A stretch of 64,000 nucleotides of DNA from Wolbachia endosymbiont (group A) of Anomoia purmunda (GTDB taxonomy: Bacteria > Pseudomonadota > Alphaproteobacteria > Rickettsiales > Anaplasmataceae), in assembly GCF_947251545.1 (NCBI RefSeq), contig NZ_OX366362.1, positions 496,001-560,000 of the forward strand, read 5' to 3'. Position numbers and translations under genes: made by a program. How positions within the stretch are numbered: position 1 is the first letter of the stretch; every line of letters starts with the position of its first letter. The notes below the pieces were generated by a model, which saw only the letters and a program-made list of their open reading frames with translations, searched no databases and had not been told where the DNA came from. This document shows positions 1-17,099 of the stretch, in pieces.

Positions 1-1
1 A

Positions 2-8158
<8,157 letters not shown>

Positions 8159-8164
8159 GTACAG

Positions 8165-9127
8165 CTAGTGTGTCTTTTGACCAAAAAAGCCAACAATATT
8201 TTCTTTCACTTCTGTGCTATCTGTCATGTTATTTACTCTCACACGAAATTCAGATGAGCCTTGAAGCCCGCTACTGTACCAACCTATGTGTTTGCGGGCC
8301 ATCTTTATTCCTGTGTCATTTCCATAGTACTCAAGAATATTGTCGTAATGCTCGAGTATGATGCTTAATCTCTCTGAAGCTGTTGGCTCAGAAGTTTCAC
8401 CTCCACTGAGAAAGTTCATTGCTTGATTAATCAGCCAAGGTTTACCGTAGGCACCACGACCTATCATCACTCCGTCTGCTCCAGATTCTTTGAGAGCATT
8501 CTGAATATCATTTAAATTTTTAATATCGCCATTTACTATAACTGGAATTTTCACTTGCTCTTTAACATTTCTAACGAATTTCCAATCTGCTTGACCGTTA
8601 TAGAGCTGCGCTCTTGTTCTTCCATGCACAGTGATCATTTTTGCTCCTAAGTCTTCGGCAATTTTCGCAAGTCTCGGGGCATTACGATTTTCATCGTTCC
8701 ATCCAGTGCGCATTTTCACCGTAACTGGCACATTCACTGCTTTGACCACAGCTTCAATTATCTCAGCGGCTTTTTTCTCATCACGCATTAGCGCTGATCC
8801 TGCATAACCGTTTACAACTTTTTTAACAGGGCAACCAAAGTTTATATCTATGATTTTAGCTCCCATATCCTCATTCAATTTTGCAGCCTCCGCCATAACA
8901 TCTGGCTCACACCCAGCAAGCTGCACAGCGGTCAATTCGTCAACTTTTGCCTTTTGCATGCTTTGGCGAGTTTGCATAATCATGGCTCTGCTTGCAATCA
9001 TCTCTGAAATTAACAAACTTGCACCAAGCTTCTTAACAACACTTCTAAATGGATAATCAGTTACACCAGACATCGGGGCTAAGATTACCGGAGAATCAAT
9101 CGTCAAATTTCCTATTTGCAGGGGCAT
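8165..9127 (-). CDS. dusB: tRNA-dihydrouridine synthase DusB
   Basis: This FMN enzyme reduces specific uridines of tRNA to dihydrouridine. The N-terminus has the family signature [15 protein letters not shown]. It is followed by [10 protein letters not shown], which carries the active-site Cys, then [22 protein letters not shown] and [13 protein letters not shown] of the TIM barrel that binds FMN and tRNA. I chose the ATG at 9127 ([10 protein letters not shown]) because it matches the usual start; an upstream in-frame ATG at 9163 would lie inside the preceding OTU frame. Length, about 320 residues, is normal. It lies 5 bp downstream of the OTU frame on the same strand, so the two may be co-transcribed, and is convergent with rpoBC. 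Confidence 0.95.
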   Translation of the reverse strand: MPLQIGNLTIDSPVILAPMSGVTDYPFRSVVKKLGASLLISEMIASRAMIMQTRQSMQKAKVDELTAVQLAGCEPDVMAEAAKLNEDMGAKIIDINFGCPVKKVVNGYAGSALMRDEKKAAEIIEAVVKAVNVPVTVKMRTGWNDENRNAPRLAKIAEDLGAKMITVHGRTRAQLYNGQADWKFVRNVKEQVKIPVIVNGDIKNLNDIQNALKESGADGVMIGRGAYGKPWLINQAMNFLSGGETSEPTASERLSIILEHYDNILEYYGNDTGIKMARKHIGWYSSGLQGSSEFRVRVNNMTDSTEVKENIVGFFGQKTH

Positions 9128-9132
9128 ACATT

Positions 9133-9870
9133 CTATGCGTTCAAACCTAATGCATTCACACATGCTGCTGCAGCATTTTGTACAGCTGAACTTACTTTTT
9201 CCATAAGAGAAGGATCTACCTCTACTATCTCAGCTCTCTCATAATGATTTCCCCCTAAGTGTATTGTTTCTTGTTTTTTGTTGCCCCATAACTCGTCGTT
9301 TAGTTTATAACTTTCACGACCAAATACTCGATTTAGCTGATCATCATTTATCATTTGTGGATCTGGCTCAAACTCCTCGTGCTTCTCGTTGTTATTGTCT
9401 TTATAATAGACATTAATTTTAATGTTAGCTAAAGAAGCTAAAATAGGAATTTCTTTGATAAAAATATAATAGCACGGATTATTTATTGCTTCTAAATAAG
9501 CTTTGTAAAGTTCAGGGTTATTAAGAAATGAATTTGTAATAACATCACTATTGTATTTTGTTTTGTAAATCTCTTCATCAAAATTATCTGGATCAAGAGC
9601 TTCTGCATATTTCCTTAGATCGCTGATAGCCTTATCATGCGATACATTAAAATTTCTAATAATTCTACCTACTAGCTCCCCAACTTTATCTTTAGCATTT
9701 CTAGTCTTTTCATTTGTCTGTTCAACCAGCTTCTTTATTTTGTCTGACCTCCCAGTTAGATCTCCTGGCTTGTTTAAAAACATATTAAAAAGCGTTTCTA
9801 GATGCCCTCTTAGAGGAGCTGGCATACTCGGATCATCCAAAGATGTAAATCGCTTAAAAATTTGTGCCAT
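9133..9870 (-). CDS. OTU-like cysteine protease, C-terminal part (frameshifted from the upstream frame)
   Basis: This frame carries the C-terminal part of an OTU deubiquitinase-like domain. Near its end is [11 protein letters not shown], which fits the OTU catalytic-histidine strand. The matching nucleophile motif (DGNCFFHAVF) is at the end of the overlapping upstream frame (9810-10961). Neither frame holds a whole OTU domain, so one gene appears to be split by a one-base frameshift in the overlap at about 9810-9870. The ATG at 9870 is therefore probably not a natural start. OTU proteases cleave ubiquitin-like modifiers; in an intracellular bacterium such a protein would presumably act on host targets (inference). 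dusB follows after a few bases. Confidence 0.6.
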   Translation of the reverse strand: MAQIFKRFTSLDDPSMPAPLRGHLETLFNMFLNKPGDLTGRSDKIKKLVEQTNEKTRNAKDKVGELVGRIIRNFNVSHDKAISDLRKYAEALDPDNFDEEIYKTKYNSDVITNSFLNNPELYKAYLEAINNPCYYIFIKEIPILASLANIKINVYYKDNNNEKHEEFEPDPQMINDDQLNRVFGRESYKLNDELWGNKKQETIHLGGNHYERAEIVEVDPSLMEKVSSAVQNAAAACVNALGLNA

Positions 9871-10961
9871 TCCATTCTCATATCTTGTGCTTTTTCAGCC
9901 TTATATTGACCAGAGCTATTATCACCAAATACCGCATGGAAAAAGCAGTTACCATCACCTGTAGTATTATATTGAACAATTTTTGTTTGCTTACTTTCTA
10001 CTGAATCTAAACTTACTCCGCTATCTTTACGACTTATATTTCCTGGACCACCTAATACAGGGCTTGGCGTATTACCTCTGCTTTGTTTATCTCTCCTCAA
10101 TGCTTCTGCAAGCTCTTTTCTCTTCTCTTCCAATTTTTTTTTACTAGGTTTGTATTCTGATAGCTCTGTGCTAATTTCATCAAACGATTTGCCTGCCTTC
10201 AGCATATCTGTAATTTTCTTAGTATTCTCTAACGCAAATATTCCACAATTCCATGTATCTCCATCTTTTTGTTGTTTAGCTTCTGAGTTTCTAATACTAC
10301 TATTGTCTATTTCTAGAGTTTTCTGTAGCGCACTTGATACCTCTTCTGGTAATGGTTCACCAAATGAATCGCAATAATATGCTCTAAACTTTTTACTCTT
10401 TTCATCATGAGAAATAACCAATGTTACCCAATGATTTCCGTTAATATGAAGAATCGAAGTAAATATAAAATTATTATTTCCTTGTTCTACTTTATTTTTA
10501 TATTCTTTTAGTTTTTGCTCTAATAATTTAGTGTTAGAACAAGAAAAAAACACTCCTTCAGAAAGAATCTTACAATTCTTTTTGTCTTTATATGCTTTCC
10601 ATTTATAGCAAACTCTTGCGATTTCTATAATATCAGAATCACTTAACCAAAATTTATAATCTTCTTTTTTATTTGTCTTATATACAAAAGAATCCTTATC
10701 TTCTTTGCAGTCAAAAATACCACTATCCCTATCAGGAATTTTTGGCCTTTCTTGATTTTCTTCAGGTTGCTCTTGTAATTCTTGTGGCTTAACCTCTGCT
10801 TCCTTACTCTTTTTCTCCTTTGAAGCTCCTTTTCCATTAATATAGTTCTTTGCTAAGTGAAATAAAGGTTCAACAACCATTTTGTATGCTGCTGTAACAA
10901 CTATTCCCATTAAAACCCAAACTACGGGGTTAGAGATGAGCATAGCAAGTGGAAAGGTCAA
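9810..10961 (-). CDS. Membrane-anchored Ulp1-like (C48) protease with the start of an OTU domain
   Basis: The frame begins (TTG) with a hydrophobic segment, SNPVVWVLMGIVVTAAYKM, followed by a charged Lys/Glu-rich linker. A CE-clan Ulp1-like protease domain follows, in which the catalytic His (INGNHWVTLVI), Asp (YYCDSFG), Gln (KQQKDGDTW) and Cys (WNCGIFAL) can all be seen in the expected order. A Ser/Pro-rich linker then leads to the N-terminus of an OTU domain with its Cys (TTGDGNCFFHAVF) before the frame is lost. Ulp1-family enzymes remove SUMO, ubiquitin or NEDD8. This is not a CidB gene: there is no CidA partner and no large N-terminal region. It could be a host-directed effector or a remnant. 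The 5' end also looks frameshifted. Confidence 0.7.
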   Translation of the reverse strand: MTFPLAMLISNPVVWVLMGIVVTAAYKMVVEPLFHLAKNYINGKGASKEKKSKEAEVKPQELQEQPEENQERPKIPDRDSGIFDCKEDKDSFVYKTNKKEDYKFWLSDSDIIEIARVCYKWKAYKDKKNCKILSEGVFFSCSNTKLLEQKLKEYKNKVEQGNNNFIFTSILHINGNHWVTLVISHDEKSKKFRAYYCDSFGEPLPEEVSSALQKTLEIDNSSIRNSEAKQQKDGDTWNCGIFALENTKKITDMLKAGKSFDEISTELSEYKPSKKKLEEKRKELAEALRRDKQSRGNTPSPVLGGPGNISRKDSGVSLDSVESKQTKIVQYNTTGDGNCFFHAVFGDNSSGQYKAEKAQDMRMEWHKFLSDLHLWMIRVCQLL

Positions 10962-11103
10962 TAGAGGAACCTATTATCAACCCCAAACAGCCAACAGCAA
11001 ATGTGGCTGCTAGGCATACGCAAGTAGCGTAGATAACGAATTTCCCACCAGCAAAGTAAGTGCTCTCTTTAAATTGATTATATTTTTCTTTGATGCCCAA
11101 CAT
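10930..11103 (-). pseudogene. N-terminal transmembrane part of the Ulp1-OTU protein, out of frame
   Basis: A 57-codon frame starts with ATG at 11103 (MLGIKEKYNQFKES) and has one strong membrane helix (VIYATCVCLAATFAVGCLGL). It overlaps the TTG start of the Ulp1 frame by about 30 bp, in another frame. The Ulp1 frame has stop codons just upstream of its TTG and no good ribosome site. The simplest reading is that this is the true N-terminus, giving two consecutive membrane helices, separated from the rest by a one-base indel near 10955-10965. An independent small membrane protein is the alternative. Confidence 0.5.
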
Positions 11104-11246
11104 ACTACATCCTATGAACGCTAAGTTAATTAAATTTTAACAAATCCTAGCAATAAAATCAACCATAATAATTTTAGTAGTATGAGAAAATATTGAATAT
11201 TAAGAGCTTTTAAAGTACAGTAACAATGTTAGTAATAGCACAATAT

Positions 11247-12524
11247 ATGCACGATATAGAATATATACGCAAAAACCCTGAAGGATTTGAAAAGGCAATG
11301 AGAAGCAGGGGGATAAGAGAGTTTACTGCAAAAGAGATATTAGAAATTGATCACGAGAAAAGGTCATTAACCACTAAATTGCAAGATTTAAATAGGCAGC
11401 GCAATGAAATCACAGAGGAAATAAAGAAGCTTAAAATGAGCAAGAGCCCCTGTGAAGAGCAAATAAAATCATCAAAAAACATCACGAATGAGATAGAGGC
11501 AATTAGCTTAAAAGAGCAAGCAGAAAAGGATAAGTTAGTGAATGTTTTATCTAACTTGCCGAATATTTCTGCGCAAGATGTGCCAATAGGCGCAGATGAG
11601 AACTCTAATTTAGAGGTGAGAAAATATGGAAGAAAAAGACAGTTTGATTTTACAGCAAAATCTCATTATGAACTCGGAGAAAAGTTAGGTTTAATGGACT
11701 TCGAACAAGCGGCGAGAATTTCCGGATCAAGATTTGCGATATTAAAAGGACAGTTAGCTAAGCTTGGACGAGCGCTAATAAATTTTATGCTTGAAATGCA
11801 TGTTAATGAATTTGGCTATACTGAGGTGTACCACCCGGCTTTGGTGAAAGACGAAGCTATGTATAATGTTGGTCAGCTACCGAAATTTTCTGACGATTCG
11901 TATTTAACTACCGACGAATTGAGGTTGATTCCTACAAGTGAAGTGTTTTTAACAAATTTGGTTGCTGATAAAATAGTAGAGGAAAAAGAACTGCCTATTC
12001 GTTTTACTGCGTATTCAGAGTGTTTTCGTAAAGAAGCAGGCAGCGCAGGGCGAGACACGAGAGGCATGATAAGGCAACACCAATTTGGTAAAGTGGAATT
12101 GGTGAGTATCACAACTGAAGACCAATCAAATGATGAACTTGAGCGCATGACGAGTGTTGTTGAAGAGATATTAAAAAAACTAGAATTACCGTATAGAGTA
12201 ATGCTACTCTGTAGTGGTGATATGGGTTTTGCTGCACAAAGGACTTATGACATAGAGGTATGGTTACCTGAGCAAAATAAATATAGAGAAATATCAAGCT
12301 GCTCAAATTGTGGTGCATTTCAAGCAAGAAGGATGAACGCTAAATACTCTTCAGAAACTGATAAAAAGATGAAAAAATATATTCACACTTTAAACGGCTC
12401 AGCTTTAGCTATAGGAAGAACGATTATTGCCATAATGGAGAATTATCAAAATTCTGACGGGTCGATTGCAATACCAAACGTGTTGCAAAAATACATGAGT
12501 AATGATACTGTTATAAGCAAATAA
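11247..12524 (+). CDS. serS: Serine--tRNA ligase
   Basis: This class II aminoacyl-tRNA synthetase charges tRNA-Ser (and tRNA-Sec where present). The N-terminal helical arm that recognises the long variable arm spans roughly residues 1-110 ([14 protein letters not shown] onward, with coiled-coil residues). The catalytic core has motif 2 ([19 protein letters not shown], about residues 255-275) and motif 3 ([16 protein letters not shown]) near the C-terminus. I chose ATG 11247 because homologues begin with this M-D-I/L-E-Y-I-R pattern; an in-frame ATG at 11226 would add seven residues and neither has a strong ribosome site. Length about 425 is normal. purD follows 34 bp downstream. Confidence 0.96.
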   Translation: MHDIEYIRKNPEGFEKAMRSRGIREFTAKEILEIDHEKRSLTTKLQDLNRQRNEITEEIKKLKMSKSPCEEQIKSSKNITNEIEAISLKEQAEKDKLVNVLSNLPNISAQDVPIGADENSNLEVRKYGRKRQFDFTAKSHYELGEKLGLMDFEQAARISGSRFAILKGQLAKLGRALINFMLEMHVNEFGYTEVYHPALVKDEAMYNVGQLPKFSDDSYLTTDELRLIPTSEVFLTNLVADKIVEEKELPIRFTAYSECFRKEAGSAGRDTRGMIRQHQFGKVELVSITTEDQSNDELERMTSVVEEILKKLELPYRVMLLCSGDMGFAAQRTYDIEVWLPEQNKYREISSCSNCGAFQARRMNAKYSSETDKKMKKYIHTLNGSALAIGRTIIAIMENYQNSDGSIAIPNVLQKYMSNDTVISK

Positions 12525-12558
12525 TAATTTTGACATATAGAAAAGCGAGGAAATAAAG

Positions 12559-13830
12559 ATGAAGGTTCTGGTTATAGGTTCTGGTGGGCGTGAGCACGCT
12601 CTACTTTGGGCTCTAAAAAAATCTCCTATCTTGACTGAGTTATATGTCACTCCTGGTCGCCCGGCCATGGAAAATTTGGGAGTTCTTGTGGATGTAAATA
12701 TTCAAAATTCAGTGGATGTTACACAATTTTGCAAGAGAGAAAATATAGAGTTGGTTGTTATTGGTCCAGAACAACCAATAATTGATGGGCTTGCTGATGA
12801 TTTAGTTGCAGAGGGAATAAATGTTTTTGCTCCAAGTCAAGCAACTGCAAAACTTGAGGGATCGAAGTCTTTCACCAAGGGATTATGTAAACGATATGGT
12901 ATACCAACTGCCAAGTACGAGTGTTTTGTTGATGAAGGGTTAGCTAAAGATTTTGTACGTAGCAATAAAATAAAGTTTCCACTTGTAGTGAAAGCAAATG
13001 GAATTGCAGCAGGAAAAGGGGTGGTTATATGTAATACAGAAAACGAAGCTTTTTCAGCAATAGATTCAATGCTAGTGGAGAAAAAATTTGGTGAATCAGG
13101 TGAAGAAATAATCATAGAAGAGTTTTTAATTGGAGAAGAAGTAAGTTTTTTTGCTCTTGTTGATGGGTTGAAAGTAGTAACTCTTGGGTGTGCAAAAGAT
13201 TATAAGAGAGTTGATGAAAGTAATGAAAGCCAAAATACTGGAGGTATGGGGTCGTACTCATCACCTTCAATTATAAGTAAGGACATGGAGCAAAAAATTA
13301 TCCAAAAAATAATATACCCTACAGCTCAAGCATTGGTTAACATGGGTACGCCTTATAAAGGAGTACTCTTTGCTGGTTTAATGATTTGCAAAGATAGCCC
13401 AAAACTTCTCGAGTATAACGTTAGATTCGGTGATCCGGAAATACAATCCGTGTTACCTAGATTTGATTCAAATTGCGATTTGTTAAAATTGATGTTGTCA
13501 GTTGCAGAAGGAAAGTTAAATGTCAAAATGGTGGAACTTAACAACAAATCTACAGTTTGTGTAGTTGTTGCAAGTAAAGGCTATCCGGGTGATTATCAAA
13601 AGGGAGAAGTAATTAAGGGGTTAGATAAAATTGAAAGCATTCCTGGTGTATTGGTGTTTCATGCTGGTACTAAATTGGATGAAAGTGGTAACTTAGTTTC
13701 AGATGGCGGAAGAGTGCTAAATATAGTAGCAGAAGGGAGCACTATAGAGGAAGCCAAAAGTAAAGTGTACTCAGCATTAAATTTTTTAGAATGGCCAGGG
13801 GGCTTCTTCAGATACGATATCGGTAGTTAA
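12559..13830 (+). CDS. purD: Phosphoribosylamine--glycine ligase
   Basis: This ATP-grasp enzyme makes glycinamide ribonucleotide, the second step of purine synthesis. The start is MKVLVIGSGGREHALLWAL, the family's N-terminal signature, preceded by a ribosome site (gcgaggaaataaag). The ATP-grasp part shows VVKANGIAAGKGV (about residue 145), the IIIEEFLIGEEVSFF strand, and the LLEYNVRFGDPE signature near residue 285 that binds metal and ATP. Length, 423 residues, is normal. It follows serS on the same strand at 34 bp and may share its transcript. The roughly 750 bp downstream has no gene, only repeats. Confidence 0.97.
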   Translation: MKVLVIGSGGREHALLWALKKSPILTELYVTPGRPAMENLGVLVDVNIQNSVDVTQFCKRENIELVVIGPEQPIIDGLADDLVAEGINVFAPSQATAKLEGSKSFTKGLCKRYGIPTAKYECFVDEGLAKDFVRSNKIKFPLVVKANGIAAGKGVVICNTENEAFSAIDSMLVEKKFGESGEEIIIEEFLIGEEVSFFALVDGLKVVTLGCAKDYKRVDESNESQNTGGMGSYSSPSIISKDMEQKIIQKIIYPTAQALVNMGTPYKGVLFAGLMICKDSPKLLEYNVRFGDPEIQSVLPRFDSNCDLLKLMLSVAEGKLNVKMVELNNKSTVCVVVASKGYPGDYQKGEVIKGLDKIESIPGVLVFHAGTKLDESGNLVSDGGRVLNIVAEGSTIEEAKSKVYSALNFLEWPGGFFRYDIGS

Positions 13831-14116
13831 TGTTAGCAGGTGGTTCACAGAAACGAAAAAACTTACTTGACACCCTTTGCCAGCCCTCTTATCATGAAAC
13901 TGAAGCTATTTATTTATCTTCGCAATCTGCAGATTAAAACGACAAAGGGAACTTTGTATTTGGCGTAAATCATGCTTAATTTTTTGCACTATGTGCACCT
14001 CATGTCTTTATAAAACTTTTAGGTTTCTACCTATACAAGCAGAAACGCGCTTATAAAGCGTTCAAGACATCAAAAGACGTCAAATAGAACAAGGGGGAAT
14101 TTGAATACTGGCTACC

Positions 14117-14320
14117 CTGGGGATTCTTTGCCTTTTTTTTCTGCCTAGTAAATTTCTTAAACATTTATAGCTAAGGTTAGTTGCATTTAAAAGCGGCTGA
14201 ATCGGAGCGTTTAGAATAAAAAACGCCAATATTTTGAAGTACATATAAATAACTAGTTAACCATGGGGCTTCTTTTGCCTTTTTTTTCGTTTGGTAAATT
14301 TCTTAATGTTTGTAGCTAAA
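14117..14320. repeat. Imperfect direct repeat, two copies about 145 bp apart
   Basis: Copies at about 14117-14175 and 14263-14320 each read 'tgggg(a/c)ttcttt.gcct' followed by an eight-T run, then a 'taaatttctta' block and 'tagcta'. The spacer is AT-rich. This resembles the variable-number tandem repeats used to type Wolbachia strains, though only two copies are present here. Confidence 0.5.
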
Positions 14321-14362
14321 AGAGCCCAAGAGAGGTGTCATGCCAGTGCTCCTTTTTTTGTC

Positions 14363-14455
14363 ATCCCAGTGCCCAGACACTGGGATCTAGCCTTTATTAT
14401 GCAGTCACTTGGTTGAAATTAAGTCTTCTGGATCCCAGTGTCTGGGCACTGGGAT
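14363..14455. repeat. Pair of inverted small palindromes
   Basis: Two hairpins, 14363-14386 and 14432-14455, each have 9-bp arms atcccagtg/cactgggat. With their flanks they are reverse complements of one another, forming a larger inverted repeat. A third, related palindrome (ccaagtag...ctacttgg) follows at about 14476-14498. The same family recurs at 16783-16881, 19890-19970 and around both IS5 elements. Confidence 0.75.
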
Positions 14456-14580
14456 GACACCATTCTTTTTTCTGGATCCAAGTAGTCGAGCTACTTGGAT
14501 GACAGGGGAGGGAGGTTACTTGGATGACACCATATAGGCTACTTAGAGGACCCAAAAAGGGTGTCATTCCAGTCTGGAAT

Positions 14581-15619
14581 GGCTTTGTTGCATAGCAACC
14601 GAAAAAATCTGGCAGTTACTGACAAAATTCATTATAAATAGCCATTTAACCTTTGAAGAAAAAATATGCCACAAAAAATGAGAGTCAGTAACTGCCATGA
14701 ATATAACAAATTTCTCCAAGAAAGAGGAAGCATTTTTTGTTATATCAATGACGCTATAGAAAATTGGTACGAGAATTGTCCAAAAATGCAGGGCGGCAAC
14801 TATATTTATAGTGATAAAGTTGTAATTTTGGTGCATATAATCACCAGTCTCTTTAGAATTGGCTTAAGACAAACGGTGGGATTTATAAAAGGATATTTGC
14901 AACAAATAGGAAGAAGTTTGCAAGTTATCAACTATTCCCAGGCTTCAAGAAGGTTTAAGAAACTTAATATTAAGATAAATGATTGCAGAAAATAATATGG
15001 AAGATATCGAAATTGCTATAGACAGTACAGGAATTAGTATATATAACAACACACAGCAAGGAAAATAGCACTGACAGAAAATATCGTGGCTATGAGCAAA
15101 CAAGAAAATTGCACGTAATGTTGAATATAAACAGCAAAAAAGCCATAGCTGTAAAATATAGTAACGGTCTGATCACTATGGAGCTTGTGATTTGCTAAAA
15201 GAAGTTCATGCAATAAAAGCACTATATGCAGATAGAGCATATGATAGGCACAAAGTTGTGTAACGAATATGATATAAAGGCAAAAATTCCACCAATAAAC
15301 AATGCGGCAGAACATCCAGAAATAGATTATATGTCTGACAGGAATGCTGCCATTAGGTTAATAAAATTATACGGTGAAGATAGCATGAAAGAATGGAAAA
15401 AAGAAGTAAATTATGGCTTATGTTGAAGGGTTTTTCTCAAGATTAAAGCAAATATTTGGATTTAGTTTTAGGAATAAATCTGAGATAAATCGAGAAAAAG
15501 AACTGCTAATCAAATGCTATTTGCTCAATAAATTCACTGATATTGGTATGGCTAAATTTGAGATAGTTACATGAATTTACCATAAATCACCATCTCATAA
15601 AGTGCGATGCAACAAAGCC
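14581..15619 (+). mobile_element. IS5-family insertion sequence, decayed (copy 1)
   Basis: The terminal inverted repeats are ggctttgttgcat at 14581 and atgcaacaaagcc ending at 15619. Between them lies a transposase related to the complete-looking segments of the copy at 55137-56183. The element is 1,039 bp. Flanks are pieces of the small palindromic repeat; no clear target duplication is visible. Confidence 0.85.
14666..15574 (+). pseudogene. IS5-family transposase, multiple frameshifts
   Basis: The N-terminal part (14666-14995) starts MPQKMRVSNCHEYNKF and has the IS5 N-terminal domain. It continues as 'IAIDSTGISIYNN', the first DDE strand, in another frame near 15010, then 'ALYADRAYDR' near 15220, and a C-terminal part ending MAKFEIVT at 15574 that includes EGFFSRLKQIFGFSFRN with the catalytic Glu. 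At least three frame changes and an early stop show it is inactive. Confidence 0.85.
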
Positions 15620-15676
15620 ATCCCAGTGTCAGCTACTCGGATGACAAGAAAGGGAGCACTGGAATTTTTGTTTCGG

Positions 15677-15710
15677 TATTTGTACATTAGCCATGCATCT
15701 GAACAGATAC
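15677..15710 (-). repeat. IS66-like terminal sequence, inverted partner of 16651-16684
   Basis: These 34 bp are the exact reverse complement of 16651-16684. The inward end reads ctgaacagatac, the reverse of the gtatctgttcag terminus shared with the IS66-family elements in this window. It looks like one end of a second copy of the 299-bp element at 16651-16949, running leftwards, whose far end is lost or broken by the IS5 insertion. Confidence 0.8.
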
Positions 15711-15744
15711 CAGTATATGCAATTATTTTAAACTTTATCACCAG

Positions 15745-16548
15745 CTATATACTACAATGTTGCTGAGCTTTGCTAACATTTACACTTGAAGCTAGGGGAG
15801 ATTCTAGCTTAGTGCTTTCTCCTTCCTGCAAAATAGAAAGCTTCAACAACTTCTTTAGAGTTGATTTTGCAAGTGTTGTATCATCTTTGTTTAAGATGTA
15901 GTCTAGCATGCCGTTTTTCTGTAAGAGATTAACAAAATATCTATCTTCCTCATTAGGAACTTCTATCCTGTTAATATAAAATAATACTAAATCCGAGCTC
16001 TTTATTGCTAAAATTCCATTTACAAAAGTATCTAATTTTGTTTTGTCTTCAGTTAAGTCTCTAGCTAACCTATTTCTGATATTATCATTATCAAGCACAG
16101 TGTACTCGAGATACGAGCAAGGCTCAATAAGTATAAAATCCTCTAAAGGCACTAGTTCTGGATAGGTGCCAGCGTAATCAAGTATGCCACACTTAGTAGT
16201 ACCATCTTCTACATATTCTATAGTACAGGAATTGAGACGACCATGATACATTGATAGCAAAGAAAAAAGACGTATTATACTTGTACCTCTATCTTTCATT
16301 TCCTCGAAAAGTTTCCTATCATTTATTAGTTTATTTAAGATGTAATCCATAGCAGAGTAACCCTGATCGCTAGTACTGTTCTTTTGAATTAGCTGAGGCC
16401 ATTTAAAAATGGCCTCAGCTAATTCGATAGATTTTTTATCCTCATCTACGAAAGCTTTTTCATTTCTATTTAACTGTATGATCTCAGCTTTGCTATTGCT
16501 GCGTAGACTAGTTTGCCCTATTAACCTCTCAAATATTTCTGTATTCAT
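15745..16548 (-). CDS. Hypothetical protein, 267 aa
   Basis: I do not recognise this protein. It starts MNTEIFERLIGQTSLRS at 16548, with 'agga' ten bases upstream. It is soluble-looking, with no signal peptide or membrane helix, is rich in Glu, Leu, Lys and Ile, and predicted mostly helical. The C-terminus is Ser-rich. It is the only gene between two inverted IS66-like ends (15677-15710 and 16651-16684), an arrangement like the cargo of a composite element. The frame is intact over 804 bp and both neighbours are repeats, so it is probably a real but dispensable gene. Confidence 0.65.
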   Translation of the reverse strand: MNTEIFERLIGQTSLRSNSKAEIIQLNRNEKAFVDEDKKSIELAEAIFKWPQLIQKNSTSDQGYSAMDYILNKLINDRKLFEEMKDRGTSIIRLFSLLSMYHGRLNSCTIEYVEDGTTKCGILDYAGTYPELVPLEDFILIEPCSYLEYTVLDNDNIRNRLARDLTEDKTKLDTFVNGILAIKSSDLVLFYINRIEVPNEEDRYFVNLLQKNGMLDYILNKDDTTLAKSTLKKLLKLSILQEGESTKLESPLASSVNVSKAQQHCSI

Positions 16549-16650
16549 ATATATCCTATATTAATTAAAGTAAATATTGATGATATTTACTTTTTAAATA
16601 AAAATAAATGAAAATTTTAATAAATATTGTAGCTTTTTAATAGAATGAAA

Positions 16651-16949
16651 GTATCTGTTCAGATGCATGGCTAATGTACAAATATTGAAGCAAAGTGCGT
16701 GATACACAACTGTACGAACATTTGTTTGCAAAGGCAGTATGTTAAGTGTTATAGCCGATTTTGCCTCAAACACAAAGGTGTCATCCCAGTGCCCAGACAC
16801 TGGGATCCAGAAAAATTGTAAACAAACGCACTATACAACATTTTCGATCAAAAGCTGGATCCCAGTGTCAAGCACTGGGATGACACCATTTATTGTAAGG
16901 ACTTACCTCACATTTACTCTATGGTCTTGCCGCTATCCTGAACAGATAC
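16651..16949. mobile_element. 299-bp non-autonomous element with IS66-like ends and 8-bp target duplication
   Basis: The left end is gtatctgttcag (16651) and the right end is its reverse complement ctgaacagatac (ending 16949). The 8 bp directly outside, gaatgaaa, are repeated exactly on both sides (16643-16650 and 16950-16957), the duplication length known for the IS66 family. The ends match those of the IS66-family element at 58087-59545. The interior has no transposase; it holds two inverted small palindromes (16783-16806, 16859-16881). This is a MITE-like element, presumably mobilised by an IS66 transposase in trans. Confidence 0.85.
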
Positions 16950-17099
16950 GAATGAAAGTCTTTTTATATTTGTCTGAGCATCAAAGAGGTTTGATTGGTG
17001 TGATACGTTTTCTATCGCGCCTGGCTGCAGTGCCCAGCGTCAAGATCTGATGAACAATGTCCGCTTGCCAGCTTTCGCTTCGATATTTACACAATTGTG

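Larger units (their letters stand above)
13831..14580. other. Intergenic repeat region after purD
   Basis: No coding frame of note is visible. The left half is AT-rich. An imperfect direct repeat (around 14117-14175 and 14263-14320) shares 'tttgcctttttttt' and 'ggtaaatttctta/tagtaaatttctta' blocks. The right half (14363-14505) consists of small palindromes related to others in the window. I see no tRNA or known RNA gene. Confidence 0.6.

Noticed and set aside
9810..10961. CidB-type cytoplasmic incompatibility gene
   Set aside because: A Ulp1 domain is present, but there is no cidA-like partner, no large N-terminal nuclease-like region, and the location is not in the prophage.
13831..14580. 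CRISPR-like repeat array
   Set aside because: The repeats are palindromic units and a two-copy direct repeat with unequal spacing; no regular spacers and no cas genes in the window.
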